Origin: Halobellus captivus
GTDB lineage: Archaea; Halobacteriota; Halobacteria; Halobacteriales; Haloferacaceae
Direction of reading: 5' to 3'
Assembly (NCBI RefSeq): GCF_007655485.1
Contig: NZ_VJXQ01000002.1
Span: 554,639 to 618,638 of the forward strand
Length of the DNA: 64,000 nucleotides
Below the pieces are notes generated by a model, which saw only the letters and a program-made list of their open reading frames with translations, ran no database searches and was not told the origin of the DNA. Shown in pieces: positions 8,797 through 17,548 of this stretch; positions within the stretch are counted from its first letter, which is position 1; each line of letters opens with the position of its first letter. Both the position numbers and the translations under genes were made by a program.

Positions 8797-9141
8797 ATGA
8801 GAGAACAGATCGTCACGGAATCATTTGATTCCCAACTCGAAGCGCTATCACACGTCGAGCGTCGTCGGTTGCTCGTAGCACTATTGAAGGCGACGCGGAA
8901 CGACGGGACGCCGATCGATGCCACTGAGATCGAATCCGACGCCGACGTGAGTGAGCTCTCGATCCGAATGGCTCACGTTCATCTGCCGAAGTTGACGGGA
9001 GACGGATACGTCGACGCCGCTACGAACGGATCGAGCCGAAGTCTCGACCGGGTGACTGTCGGGCCACGATTCGACCGGATCAGACCGCTTTTGGAACTCC
9101 TCGACGCTAATTCAGGGCAGTTGCCTGACGACTGGAGGTAA
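8797..9141 (+). CDS. DUF7344-type winged-helix protein
   Basis: 114 residues. The layout is that of haloarchaeal DUF7344 proteins: an opening helix with LEALSHVERRRLLVALL, a middle helix IRMAHVHLPKLTGDGYVD that would be the recognition region of an ArsR-like winged helix, and a C-terminal FDRIRPLLELLD. These are presumed small transcription regulators. The GTG and GCG codons and moderate GC resemble its neighbours less than most genes here. It is divergent from the SDR gene and might control it, but nothing in the sequence proves that. Confidence 0.75.
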   Translation: MREQIVTESFDSQLEALSHVERRRLLVALLKATRNDGTPIDATEIESDADVSELSIRMAHVHLPKLTGDGYVDAATNGSSRSLDRVTVGPRFDRIRPLLELLDANSGQLPDDWR

Positions 9142-9225
9142 GGGAACGACGGATTCAGCGCCAGCTCATCGAACTCGTGCGGTCTCGTCTGGTCCCCCGA
9201 ACGAGCAGCCCGGACATCGCAACGG

Positions 9226-10032
9226 CTATTTCCTGTGGGGATCACGCCCCGGAAACAACCCCTGCGAGAGCAGCCGCCGGGAGATCACGATGAGCCCGTT
9301 CCGGAACCCACCGCCGAAGATCGCCTGCTCCTCGCGCGTGTCGGGAACGATAGTGCTAACGAGAATGTTCGACCGATCCACGAGTAGCAGGCGGCCGATC
9401 GACAGTTCGTCACCGGACTCCCGCTCGGGGCGCAGCCATTCGAGCCCCGAGACGAACGTCGTCGCGTTCGGGAGCGCGTCCCGGAGGTGTTCTTCGAGCG
9501 ATTCGGTCACGGCACCGACAAGGACGTCGACGTCCTCATCGAGGCCGTTCACGGTCTCGACCAGTTCCTCGGTCAACAGCGAGTCGTGGCCGAGGACCAA
9601 CACGACCTCCTCGTGTCCGCTTTCGACGAGCTGATTCGATCGGTTCGCGATCGCGTCCGAACCGGACAGCGCCCAGATTTCCTGTACTGAATCCTCGTCG
9701 TCCGGTTCGATCTCACCCGCCGTTTCGAGGGCCTTTGCGAGCCGCTCGACGCGGGCCTCGTACTGGTCGCGAAGCGTCTCGGTCGCTTCCGCCAACGGAA
9801 CCGCCCGAAAGCGCTGCGGGCTCGAGTGCTGAATCTCGACGAGCCCCTGCGCTTCCAACACCCGAACCGCGTCGTAGACCCGCGTTCGCGGCACGTCCGT
9901 TATCTCGCTGAGCTGTTTCGCGGTCCCCATCGAGAGCCGGGAGAGACCGACGAAACACTTCGCCTCGTACTCCTTCAGTCCCAGCTGTTGGAGCACCTCT
10001 GTTGCCTCCTCTAGTGCGTTTTCTGAATTCAT
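9226..10032 (-). CDS. TrmB-family transcription regulator
   Basis: 268 residues from the ATG at 10032. The N-terminal winged helix reads LQQLGLKEYEAKCFVGL, then TDVPRTRVYDAVRVLEAQGLVE, the standard TrmB DNA-binding domain (residues 8-75). A helical linker follows, then a C-terminal ligand domain (about 105-268) with LLLVDRSNILVSTIV. TrmB proteins respond to sugars or metabolites and control transport and central metabolism. No sugar transporter is adjacent; instead a paralogue lies divergently at 10412. The two share the motif TGTCCCAACC near their starts. Confidence 0.85.
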   Translation of the reverse strand: MNSENALEEATEVLQQLGLKEYEAKCFVGLSRLSMGTAKQLSEITDVPRTRVYDAVRVLEAQGLVEIQHSSPQRFRAVPLAEATETLRDQYEARVERLAKALETAGEIEPDDEDSVQEIWALSGSDAIANRSNQLVESGHEEVVLVLGHDSLLTEELVETVNGLDEDVDVLVGAVTESLEEHLRDALPNATTFVSGLEWLRPERESGDELSIGRLLLVDRSNILVSTIVPDTREEQAIFGGGFRNGLIVISRRLLSQGLFPGRDPHRK

Positions 10033-10411
10033 GTGTCCCAACCGATAACCCGGGTTCTCCCCGAAGTCCTCAGAACGTCGCGCCGCTGGACAAATATGTG
10101 TTGTCACTACGGGAGGGACGCCGAGCCACGGTCAGCCGGACAGGTGACTGGGAACGCTGGCGATGACGACACCGGATGACTAGTTGTGAGGATGGACGTA
10201 ACAAAATTCAAAGAAAGAGGTATCTTCGATACACGCCCACCTCGGCACGATACAGGATTCACTCGGTTAATCACAAAATCATTATAGGCAACGGGGCAGT
10301 AGCGTTCACCCGGCGTGCATCCCGGAATTGTGTCCCAACCACAACCCGCCTGCGCGCCGACTCGGTCACAGTTCGTGGCCGGGTTTTGCCGCGTCAGAGG
10401 CACAATCGCCT
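10033..10411. other. 379-bp divergent intergenic region between two TrmB genes
   Basis: I see no gene here. The decamer TGTCCCAACC occurs at 10034-10043 and 10331-10340, in each case preceded by GAATT within a few bases and followed by a similar ACCCG-containing stretch, so about 30 bp is imperfectly repeated in direct orientation. An AT-rich patch lies at 10262-10290. Both promoters must lie here. Confidence 0.5.
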
Positions 10412-11209
10412 ATGAGTTCCGATCCAATTGATGACCCGCAAACTGCGGCGATCGAGCAACTCGAACAGTTCGGACTGAGCGCGTACGCCGCGCGGACGTT
10501 CGTGGCGCTCGAGAAACTCGGAACGGGCACTGCCATACAGGTGAGTAGCATCGCCGACGTCCCGCGAACGCGGGTCTACGACGCCGTCGCAGAGCTGGGC
10601 GACAGGGGACTCGTCGACGTTCAGCACACCGTTCCCAAGGAGTTCTGGGCGATCTCGGCCGAGAGCACCGGCCGGAAGTTCGAGCGGGAGATGGCGCACC
10701 GAACAGCCACCCTGACTGCCGCGCTGGGCGACCTCGAACCCGTAGAGTCTCGGGACGAACAACGGGGAGTCTGGACGGTCGACGGACGGCCCGCGATCAC
10801 GGATCGCGTCGTCGAGTTTCTGGAGACCGCGGAAGACGAGATCGTCTATATGAGCGTCGAGGAACTGCTAACCGGCGAGGTCGTCGACAGCCTACACGCG
10901 GCCGCTGATCGGGGCGTCGAGATTAAGCTCGCGGGACTTTCACCGACGGTCCAAGCGCGCCTCCAAGAGCGGATTCCGGAGGCCGAGCTGTTCGACTCGC
11001 TCTGGCTGTGGTCTGATACTCCGGCCGGGCGGCTGCTGATGGTCGACGGAACTGAGACGCTCGTGAGCGTCCTCATCGACGACGAGCAGTCGTCGGATTC
11101 GCAGCAGGAAACCGCCATCTGGGGGGCAGGCGAAACGAACAGTCTCGTCGTCGTACTAAAGGCGATTTTCACGTGGCGGCTGGGAGCGACTGGCGAGGAA
11201 GACTGCTGA
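10412..11209 (+). CDS. TrmB-family transcription regulator (paralogue)
   Basis: 265 residues from the ATG at 10412; the frame is open to 10328 without clear coding signal. The winged-helix domain reads LEQFGLSAYAARTFVAL and ADVPRTRVYDAVAELGDRGLVD, closely parallel to the divergent gene at 9226-10032. The C-terminal domain contains VVEFLETAEDEIVYMSVEE and ends in RLLMVDGTETLVSVL. Both paralogues keep the same overall length and domain order, suggesting a duplicated regulator pair with different ligands or targets. No operon partner is visible; the next gene is the small zinc ribbon 280 bp on. Confidence 0.84.
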   Translation: MSSDPIDDPQTAAIEQLEQFGLSAYAARTFVALEKLGTGTAIQVSSIADVPRTRVYDAVAELGDRGLVDVQHTVPKEFWAISAESTGRKFEREMAHRTATLTAALGDLEPVESRDEQRGVWTVDGRPAITDRVVEFLETAEDEIVYMSVEELLTGEVVDSLHAAADRGVEIKLAGLSPTVQARLQERIPEAELFDSLWLWSDTPAGRLLMVDGTETLVSVLIDDEQSSDSQQETAIWGAGETNSLVVVLKAIFTWRLGATGEEDC

Positions 11210-11458
11210 ATTCATAAGAACACAGCAGAGTGGAACAGAGTCGAGTCGCGGTCGAAGAAACGTCCGACAGATTCCGCTGCCGACAGCGACGAGGGGTGTC
11301 GAGAACGGTACGGTTGGGGTCGAAGGTGCTCCCGACCACGACTGTCGAAGCACTCGCGATGGCGACCGAGAAACAGCTCTAATCGGCAAATCTCTGGATC
11401 GTGTCACGGTCGATATCGCATTATAAGATATATCTCATCGGCTGCGGCCTTCCAAATC

Positions 11459-11467
11459 AGTATATTC
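11459..11467 (+). promoter_or_regulatory. TATA-like box before the small zinc-ribbon gene
   Basis: AGTATATTC centred 26 bp before the ATG at 11489. A second AT-rich stretch (TTATAAGATATATC) lies further upstream at 11421-11434. Confidence 0.55.
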
Positions 11468-11488
11468 AACACCGCCCACGCGAGATCT

Positions 11489-11656
11489 ATGGGTATGAGC
11501 CTCGAACGGGAGTACGAGTGCCCCGAGTGCGGTCAAACTGGCTTCTGGAAAACGGCGTCGATGGAGCTGCACCTCGGCACGAAGACGAAGTGGCGCTGCA
11601 ACGAATGCGGCTACGGCTTCATCGAGATCAACGGCATCAGCACCGCGAAAGCGTAA
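11489..11656 (+). CDS. small zinc beta-ribbon protein (DUF7838-like)
   Basis: 55 residues (53 if the second ATG at 11495 is used). Two CxxC pairs, Cys11/Cys14 (CPEC) and Cys37/Cys40 (CNEC), form a zinc ribbon around FWKTASMELHL, and the tail reads GYGFIEINGI. This matches the haloarchaeal DUF7838 family of very small zinc ribbons as I remember it. Such proteins may bind nucleic acid or act as adaptors; several haloarchaeal ones affect growth or biofilm, but the role of this one is unknown. Support comes from codon use, the four cysteines and a well-placed TATA-like element. It converges on gcvPB with a 23 bp gap. Confidence 0.82.
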   Translation: MGMSLEREYECPECGQTGFWKTASMELHLGTKTKWRCNECGYGFIEINGISTAKA

Positions 11657-11679
11657 TCGAGGGGGTTCGACGCCGGAGG

Positions 11680-13101
11680 TTACTCTTCTTCGCCGAGCGC
11701 GCGCCAGGAGAGCCGCGGGTTTCGCGCGGCGCGAGCCTGATCGATGCGTCCCGCAGTCGTCTTCGACGGCGCGGGTTCGAGTTCCGCGTCCGAATCGGCC
11801 ATCGCGGCGTCGAACGCGGCCGCCAAGTCGTCCAGCGAGTCGAGACTCTCCGCCTCGGTCGGCTCTGTGAGCATCGCCTCGGGGACGAGTTCGGGCCACT
11901 TCGTCGTCGGCGGGTGGACGCCGTAGTCGAGCATCCGTTTCGCGACGTCCGCGGCGTCGCGATCGCCCGCCGTCGCGGCGAACTCGTGGTGGAACGGCCC
12001 GTAGGGGATGTCGTAGTCGATCTGTGAGGCGAGGTAGTTCGCGTTCAACACGGCCTTCGCGGAGGCGTCTTCGAGCCCCGAATCGCCGAGTCGGGCGATG
12101 TAGGCGTACGCCTTCACGAGGACGAGCCAGTTGCCCTGATAGCCGTGGACCTTGCCGATGCTCCGCTCGGGATCGTACAGTTCGTAGTGGCCTTCGCGCT
12201 CGCGGACCCGCGGGCTTGGGAGGAATTCGGCGAGTTCCTCGGTGACGCCCACCGGTCCGGCACCGGGGCCGCCGCCGCCGTGCGGCGTCGCGAACGTCTT
12301 GTGCACGTTGTAGTGCATCACGTCGAAGCCCATATCGCCGGGTCGAACGCGACCGAGCAGCGCGTTGAGGTTCGCGCCGTCGTAATACAGCAGCCCGCCC
12401 GCGTCGTGGACGATCTCCGCGATTTCGACGATGTCGCGCTCGAACACCCCGACGGTGTTGGGGTTCGTGAGCATCAGCGCCGCGGTCTCCTCGGAAACCG
12501 CGGCCTCCAGGGCTTCGAGATCGACGCGGCCGTCGTCGCCCGAAGGGAGTTCGACGACGTCATAGCCCGCCATCGCGGCGCTCGCGAAGTTGGTCCCGTG
12601 CGCCGACGCGGGGATGATGACTTCCGAGCGGTCGTCGTCCCGCGATTCGTGGTACGCCTTCGCGACGAGGATGCCCGTGAACTCCCCGGCGGCCCCGGCG
12701 GGCGGCTGCAGCGTCACCGCGTCCATCCCGCCGATCCGGGCGAGAGAGTCCTGCAGCCCGTAGAGCACTTCGAGCGTGCCCTGAACCGTCCCGTCGGAGC
12801 GATCCGGGTGAACCGCCCCGTTCGGGTCGGCTGCGACGTCCTCGGTGAACGAGGGGTTGTACTTCATCGTACACGAGCCGAGCGGGTACGGCCCGCTCTC
12901 GACGCTCCAGTTCATCTGCGAGAGCCGCGTGTAGTGTCTGGCCAGCTCGGGCTCGGAGAGCCCCGGCAGTTCGAGGCTGTCGCGGGTCAGATCGTCCGGC
13001 AACGGCGACGACTCGCCGACATCGACGGTCGTCGTGTCCTTCTCGGAGAGCAGCGGTTCGTACCGGTCGTCATCGCCGTAGCGTGCCTGATCGTAGTTCA
13101 T
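11680..13101 (-). CDS. gcvPB: glycine dehydrogenase (decarboxylating) subunit 2
   Basis: 473 residues, normal for the split archaeal/Gram-positive P protein. With GcvPA it forms the PLP-dependent P protein, which decarboxylates glycine and passes aminomethyl to lipoyl-GcvH. The PLP lysine is in MHYNVHKTFATPHGGGG, followed by GPGAGPVGV; the N-terminal SQMNWSVESGPYPLGSCTMKYNP is diagnostic. It is the last gene of gcvT-gcvH-gcvPA-gcvPB. The start overlaps the gcvPA stop by one base (TAATG), indicating translational coupling. The start at 13101 gives the standard N-terminus MNYDQARY; longer in-frame starts run inside gcvPA. Confidence 0.95.
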   Translation of the reverse strand: MNYDQARYGDDDRYEPLLSEKDTTTVDVGESSPLPDDLTRDSLELPGLSEPELARHYTRLSQMNWSVESGPYPLGSCTMKYNPSFTEDVAADPNGAVHPDRSDGTVQGTLEVLYGLQDSLARIGGMDAVTLQPPAGAAGEFTGILVAKAYHESRDDDRSEVIIPASAHGTNFASAAMAGYDVVELPSGDDGRVDLEALEAAVSEETAALMLTNPNTVGVFERDIVEIAEIVHDAGGLLYYDGANLNALLGRVRPGDMGFDVMHYNVHKTFATPHGGGGPGAGPVGVTEELAEFLPSPRVREREGHYELYDPERSIGKVHGYQGNWLVLVKAYAYIARLGDSGLEDASAKAVLNANYLASQIDYDIPYGPFHHEFAATAGDRDAADVAKRMLDYGVHPPTTKWPELVPEAMLTEPTEAESLDSLDDLAAAFDAAMADSDAELEPAPSKTTAGRIDQARAARNPRLSWRALGEEE

Positions 13102-14447
13102 TAGAGCGCCTCCTCGAAGGCCTCGACCAGCGCCTCCGTCCGCGCCGCGTTCACGTCGGTGACGCACACCTGTAGCAGGTGGTCGTCGACGACGTGGACG
13201 GCGAACCCGCTCGCTTCGAGATCCCGCGCGATCGCCGGGGCGGGCTGGTCGGTTCGCACGAGGAACTCGCGGAAGTGATGTCGGTCGTGGACGGGCGCTT
13301 TGACGCCTCGGAGCTCACTCAGCGCCGTCGCGAGCGATCCGGCCTCGCGGACGCACTGGCTCGCGAGGTCGACGAGGCCGTCGGGTCCGAGGTACGCGAT
13401 GTGCATCGCGGTCCGCAGCGCCACCCACGCCTGATTCGTACAGATGTTCGACGTCGCGCGTTCCTTCCGAATGTGCTGCTCGCGCGTCTGCAGCGTTAGC
13501 GTGTACGCTCGCTTGCCAGCGGCGTCCTCGCTCGCGCCGACGAGACGGCCCGGGACTTGCCTGAGGAACGTCTCGCGGGTGGCGAATACGCCGAGCCCCA
13601 TCCCGTAAGCGGTCGGGAGTCCCAGCGCGTCGGCCTCGCCGACGACGACGTCAGCGCCGACGCTGGCCGGTTCTTCGAGCAGGCCGAGCGCGACGACGTC
13701 GGTCCCGAGACAGAACAGCGCGTCGGCCCCGCTGGCGACCTCGCCGATTTCGGTGAGTCGCTCCTCGATCGTCCCGCGAACGGTCGGGTTCTCCGCGTAG
13801 ATCATCACCGTCTCCTCGCCCGCGAGTTCCGCGAGCGCGTCGACGTCGACGATACCGTCGTCCATCGGGTACGTGTCGATTTCCAGACCGGTGCCGTCGA
13901 CGTAGTTGTCGAGCACTTCGCGCTTGTTCTCGTGGATGACCTCGGGGATCAACACCGTCGATCCCGACGTCTGACGGACGCGTCCGGCGAGTCTGGCCGC
14001 CTCGCCCAACGCCGTCGCCGCGTCGTACATCGAGCAGTTGGCGACCGGGAGGCCGGTCAGTTCGACGAGCAGCGACTGGTACTCGAAGAGCGCCTGCAGG
14101 AATCCCTGAGTGATCTCCGGTTGATACTGCGTGTAGGAGGTCAGAAACTCCGAGCGCCGCGAGAGGTCCTCGACCACCGACGGCACGTAGTGTGAGTGGT
14201 GTCCCCGACCGAGGAATTCGGTCAACTCGTCGTTCTTCGCGAGCGTCCCGGACAGTTCCGCCCGAAGTTCGCGTTCGCTCCGCGGTTCGATTCCGAGGGC
14301 CCCGTCGAAGCGGACTTCCTCCGGCACGTCGAAGAGGTCGGCCTCGCTCTCGACGCCCACCGCTTCGAGCATTGCAGCCGTCTCCGCTGGCGTGTGCGGC
14401 GCGTACGGACTCCCGTCGTGGTGTTCGTGTCTGGATGTATCAGTCAT
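13101..14447 (-). CDS. gcvPA: glycine dehydrogenase (decarboxylating) subunit 1
   Basis: 448 residues from the ATG at 14447; a GTG at 14456 would add three. The N-terminal subunit of split P protein: [19 protein letters not shown] opens it, [15 protein letters not shown] and [22 protein letters not shown] are conserved family blocks. It lacks the PLP lysine, which is in GcvPB, and pairs with that subunit. It is third in the operon, separated from gcvH by 115 bp that contain a strong hairpin (14479-14520) and possibly a second promoter. Confidence 0.95.
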   Translation of the reverse strand: MTDTSRHEHHDGSPYAPHTPAETAAMLEAVGVESEADLFDVPEEVRFDGALGIEPRSERELRAELSGTLAKNDELTEFLGRGHHSHYVPSVVEDLSRRSEFLTSYTQYQPEITQGFLQALFEYQSLLVELTGLPVANCSMYDAATALGEAARLAGRVRQTSGSTVLIPEVIHENKREVLDNYVDGTGLEIDTYPMDDGIVDVDALAELAGEETVMIYAENPTVRGTIEERLTEIGEVASGADALFCLGTDVVALGLLEEPASVGADVVVGEADALGLPTAYGMGLGVFATRETFLRQVPGRLVGASEDAAGKRAYTLTLQTREQHIRKERATSNICTNQAWVALRTAMHIAYLGPDGLVDLASQCVREAGSLATALSELRGVKAPVHDRHHFREFLVRTDQPAPAIARDLEASGFAVHVVDDHLLQVCVTDVNAARTEALVEAFEEAL

Positions 14448-14478
14448 CTCGTACACTTCCGAGTCGGACAGTGCTCAC

Positions 14479-14520
14479 AACGCAGACCGGGGCGGTTCGC
14501 GCCCCCGACTGCGCTGCGTT
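14479..14520 (-). terminator. hairpin between gcvH and gcvPA (attenuator, processing site or terminator)
   Basis: Outer arms AACGCAG (14479-14485) and CTGCGTT (14514-14520) enclose an inner 6-bp GC stem GGGGCG/CGCCCC (14489-14494 with 14500-14505) and a 5-base loop GTTCG. No poly-T follows directly on the minus strand, so a simple intrinsic terminator is not clear-cut. Its position inside an operon makes partial termination or RNA processing plausible. Confidence 0.5.
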
Positions 14521-14562
14521 GATTCGATCACAGATCGACGCGTCGGTCGTATTCACGGCCGT

Positions 14563-14943
14563 TCACTCGGTCTGTTCGCGGTATTCCTCGGCGGAGAGGA
14601 GGTCGTCGAACGCCGATTCGTCGGCGACGTCGATTTCGAGCATCCACCCGTCGCCGTAGGGGTCTTCGTTGACCAGTTCGGGCCGGTCGAACAGTTCCTC
14701 GTTGACGGCGGTGACCGTCCCCGAGATCGGCGCGTAGAGATCCGAGACGGCCTTGATCGACTCGACGACGCCGAACGCTTCGTTCTGCGTGATCTCGTCG
14801 CCGACGGCGGGCAGTTCGACGAACACGACGTCGCCCAGTTCGTCCTGCGCGAAGTCGGTGATGCCGATCGTTGCGGTCTCGCCGTCGGTGGTGGCGTATT
14901 CGTGCGACTCCTGGTACTTCCGGTCTTCAGGTACTTCGAACAT
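14563..14943 (-). CDS. gcvH: glycine cleavage system H protein
   Basis: 126 residues. Carries the lipoyl arm that shuttles the aminomethyl group between P, T and L proteins; the lipoylated lysine is in [12 protein letters not shown] (about residue 64). Other family blocks are [20 protein letters not shown] and the C-terminal [11 protein letters not shown]. The start overlaps the gcvT stop by one base in a TAATG arrangement, so T and H are translationally coupled. L protein (dihydrolipoyl dehydrogenase) is not in the window. Confidence 0.96.
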   Translation of the reverse strand: MFEVPEDRKYQESHEYATTDGETATIGITDFAQDELGDVVFVELPAVGDEITQNEAFGVVESIKAVSDLYAPISGTVTAVNEELFDRPELVNEDPYGDGWMLEIDVADESAFDDLLSAEEYREQTE

Positions 14944-16031
14944 TAGTTGTCCTCGATGAATGGCGTAGAGACGATTTCAGCGCGTTTCTCCTGGTCGCGA
15001 ACGACGACCGCAATCTCCGTTCCGGGCGTCGAAAGCGACGACGGCACGTAGCCGAGGGCGATCGCCTCGCCCAGGGTCGGGCTCATCGTGCCGCTCGTCA
15101 CGTGGCCGACGACGTCGCCGTCGACCGCGATATCGTAGCCGTGACGGGCGATTCCCCGCTCGCGGAGCACGAGGCCGACGAACGTCTCCTCGACGCCCGC
15201 GGCTTCGATCTCCGCCAGCGCGTCGCGGCCGACGAAGTCGGTGTCGAGCGCGACCGTCCAGCCGATCCCGGCCTCGTAGGGGGTCCGCGGTTCCGCGTCG
15301 GGGTCGAAGTCCTGCCCCGAGAGGAGATACCCCATCTCGGTGCGGAGCGTGTCCCGCGAACCGAGCCCACAGGGCGTACAATCGCCCTCGAAGGCGGACC
15401 AAAGAATCGGTGCTTCCTCTGTCGGACAGAGGATCTCGAAGCCGTCTTCCCCGGTGTAGCCCGTGCGCGCGGTCAGCGATTCGACCCCGTCGATTTCGGC
15501 GGTGACGACGTCACCCTTCGACAGGGACGTCACGTCGACGTCCGTCACGCGGTCGACCGTAGCTGCGGCGTCTGGCCCTTGTACCGCCACCATCGCCCAC
15601 GCCTCGGTTTGGTTTTCGACAGTCGCGTCGAGATTCCACTGGTCACGGTAGTCGACCCACCGGTCGTGGATCTCCTCGTCGTGACCGGCGTTCGGGACGA
15701 AGAGGTACTCCTCTCCTTCCGGGAGCCGATATACGATCGTATCGTCGAGGATGATTCCCGACTCGTCGGTGATCGCCGAGTACTGCGATTCGCCCGGCGA
15801 GAGCCGGGTTATGTCGTTCGACGCGAGGCGTTGCATCAACTCAGTCGCGTCGGCTCCGCTCACGACGATCTCGCCCATATGCGAGACGTCGAAGATTCCG
15901 ACGGACTCCCGAACGGCCGTATGTTCCGCCCGGATCGAGTCGAACTCGACGGGCATCTCCCACCCGCCGAACTCGGTGAACGTCGCCTCGGCGGCGTACG
16001 CGTCGTACAGCGGCGGCTTCCGAAGGGCCAT
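14943..16031 (-). CDS. gcvT: glycine cleavage system T protein (aminomethyltransferase)
   Basis: 362 residues, family-typical. It releases ammonia from the aminomethyl-lipoyl arm of H protein and transfers the C1 unit to the tetrahydropterin or folate carrier, giving the methylene form. Conserved blocks are [33 protein letters not shown] and the C-terminal [19 protein letters not shown]. It is first in the operon; a TATA-like element lies about 28 bp before the ATG and a TATAG-TG-CTATA inverted repeat lies about 85 bp before it. It supplies C1 units that mch can interconvert. Confidence 0.95.
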   Translation of the reverse strand: MALRKPPLYDAYAAEATFTEFGGWEMPVEFDSIRAEHTAVRESVGIFDVSHMGEIVVSGADATELMQRLASNDITRLSPGESQYSAITDESGIILDDTIVYRLPEGEEYLFVPNAGHDEEIHDRWVDYRDQWNLDATVENQTEAWAMVAVQGPDAAATVDRVTDVDVTSLSKGDVVTAEIDGVESLTARTGYTGEDGFEILCPTEEAPILWSAFEGDCTPCGLGSRDTLRTEMGYLLSGQDFDPDAEPRTPYEAGIGWTVALDTDFVGRDALAEIEAAGVEETFVGLVLRERGIARHGYDIAVDGDVVGHVTSGTMSPTLGEAIALGYVPSSLSTPGTEIAVVVRDQEKRAEIVSTPFIEDN

Positions 16032-16052
16032 ACGTGAGCGTTGGTTCGCGGC

Positions 16053-16065
16053 AAGAAATGTTTTG
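16053..16065 (-). promoter_or_regulatory. TATA-like region of the gcv operon
   Basis: The minus strand reads CAAAACATTTCTT, centred about 28 bp before the gcvT ATG at 16031, consistent with a leaderless operon transcript. Confidence 0.5.
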
Positions 16066-16110
16066 GTATGTCGGCCGTGAACGCAGGTCGCTCCGAGCGC
16101 AGGTAAATCA

Positions 16111-16122
16111 TATAGTGCTATA
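16111..16122. promoter_or_regulatory. TATAG-TG-CTATA inverted repeat, candidate operator
   Basis: Five-base arms around a 2-base centre inside an AT-rich patch (16103-16131) in the region divergent between gcvT and mscS. It is 80-91 bp before gcvT and about 96 bp before mscS, so it could serve as an activator or repressor site for either. No regulator is assigned. Confidence 0.35.
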
Positions 16123-16187
16123 GTAAATTTAGTGAGTCCGATGTCATTCGCTTTCTGAGCACCGGGCGACTCCGTTCACCGGGAAAC

Positions 16188-16196
16188 GGTTATCTC
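16188..16196 (+). promoter_or_regulatory. TATA-like box for the MscS gene
   Basis: GGTTATCTC centred 26 bp before the ATG at 16218, the normal leaderless distance. Confidence 0.5.
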
Positions 16197-16217
16197 ACAG
16201 AGCCGCCACCAAGTGGT

Positions 16218-17396
16218 ATGATCGAACCGTTCATCCTCCTTTTTGAGGGGCTCTCGGCGATCGAAGCGACGGTCCTCGTCCTCGTCATCTCCGTCGCGGC
16301 AGCGGTCGTGATGGAATTCGTCGTCCTCAGACTCGCCACCCGGTACGTGTCGAACACCGAGACAGTCTACGACAACATCGTCATCTCGTCGCTCCGCGCA
16401 CCGATGGTCGTTACCGCCGCGCTGGCTGGCGTGTACGTGCTCACGCAGGTCCCGTCGGTACGCTCGTCGGTCCTGCTCGATCCCGGGACCCTCGATGACC
16501 TGTTCGGGAAGCCGTCGCTCTCAGTCATCGTCCTCGTGTGGGCGTACGCCGCGAATCAGGTGGTGAACCGACTCGTCGCCGCCGTCAACGAGGAGGGCAG
16601 CCGGTTCGATTTCGCCCCCGTCTTTTCGAACGTCTGGACGCTGTCGGTTCTCGTCGGCAGCGCGGGGACGCTGCTGTGGCTCTGGGGGATCGAGATCACG
16701 CCGCTTCTGGGCGCCGCTGGAATCGCCGGTATCGCCGTCGGCTTCGCGGCGAAGGACACCGTCGCGAACTTCTTCGGCGGCATCGCCCTGTACTTCGATG
16801 ACACCTACAAGCTCGGCGACTACATCGTCCTCGACGATGGCACGGCCGGGACCGTCATCAAGGTCGGCGTCCGCTCGACGACGCTTCTCACCCGCGACGA
16901 GGTGATGGTCACCGTCCCCAACGCCACCCTCAACGCGTCGAAGGTGACGAACGAGTCGGGCCCGCAGCGCCGCCGTCGCGTCCGGGTCCCCATCAGCGTC
17001 GCCTACGGGACCGACATCGACGCGTTCGAGGAACTCGCAATCGAGGTCGTGACGGCGGAGTCGCTCGTTCTCGACTCGCCGAAGCCGCGGGCGCGGTTTC
17101 GATCGTTCGGCGACTCGGCGCTGGAGTACGAACTCCTCTGCTGGGTCAATGGTCCCACGCGTCGGCGACGCGCGCAGCACAAGCTCAACCGCGCGCTGTA
17201 CAAGGCGCTGAACGCGGCGGATATCGAGATCCCCTACCCGAAGCGCGACGTGACGGTCACCCGATCCGCGTCCGACTTCGTATCCGACGCCGCGGCCGTC
17301 GACGACGGACAGGCCACGACCGGCGCTGATCGGTCCGCCTCAACTTCCGCGACCGGGGCGGACAGAGACGGCCACCAGACGAACGGTTCGACGTAG
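16218..17396 (+). CDS. mechanosensitive ion channel, MscS family
   Basis: 392 residues. Membrane helices lie at about residues 12-37, 55-78, 93-118 and 133-160; the pore-lining TM3 and the start of the beta domain carry GIAGIAVGFAAKDTVANFF, the hallmark of MscS. The cytoplasmic beta domain follows (YKLGDYIVLDDGTAG, then VTVPNATLNASKVTN) and an alpha/beta domain to about 345. The last 45 residues are Asp/Thr/Ala-rich and probably disordered. It opens under membrane tension to release osmolytes on hypo-osmotic shock, which matters for a halophile. Immediately after the stop a six-unit 21-bp repeat begins. Confidence 0.93.
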   Translation: MIEPFILLFEGLSAIEATVLVLVISVAAAVVMEFVVLRLATRYVSNTETVYDNIVISSLRAPMVVTAALAGVYVLTQVPSVRSSVLLDPGTLDDLFGKPSLSVIVLVWAYAANQVVNRLVAAVNEEGSRFDFAPVFSNVWTLSVLVGSAGTLLWLWGIEITPLLGAAGIAGIAVGFAAKDTVANFFGGIALYFDDTYKLGDYIVLDDGTAGTVIKVGVRSTTLLTRDEVMVTVPNATLNASKVTNESGPQRRRRVRVPISVAYGTDIDAFEELAIEVVTAESLVLDSPKPRARFRSFGDSALEYELLCWVNGPTRRRRAQHKLNRALYKALNAADIEIPYPKRDVTVTRSASDFVSDAAAVDDGQATTGADRSASTSATGADRDGHQTNGST

Positions 17397-17399
17397 GTG

Positions 17400-17525
17400 A
17401 GCGAGGTCCGCCGCCGTAGCTGAGGTCTCGTGGCCGTCAGCTGTGATCTCGCGGTCATTGTCTGTGATGTCGTGGTCGTCACCAGTGATCTCGCAGTCGT
17501 TTCCTGTGACACCGTGGTCGTTATG
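17400..17525. repeat. 21-bp imperfect tandem repeat, six copies
   Basis: Units at 17400-17420, 17421-17441, 17442-17462, 17463-17483, 17484-17504 and 17505-17525. Most begin TGTGA or TGAGG and have a core of the type TCTCGTGG or CTCGCGG followed by TCGT or TCAT. The period equals two DNA turns and is also a multiple of three, so a reading frame through it gives a 7-residue repeat, but I see no gene. It starts 4 bases after the mscS stop and ends 24 bp before the next start. Confidence 0.9.
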
Positions 17526-17548
17526 TTTGTCGCCGTATATGCGGCCGT

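Noticed and set aside
17400..17525. CRISPR array
   Set aside because: Repeats are contiguous with no spacers, units are imperfect, and no cas genes are present in the window.
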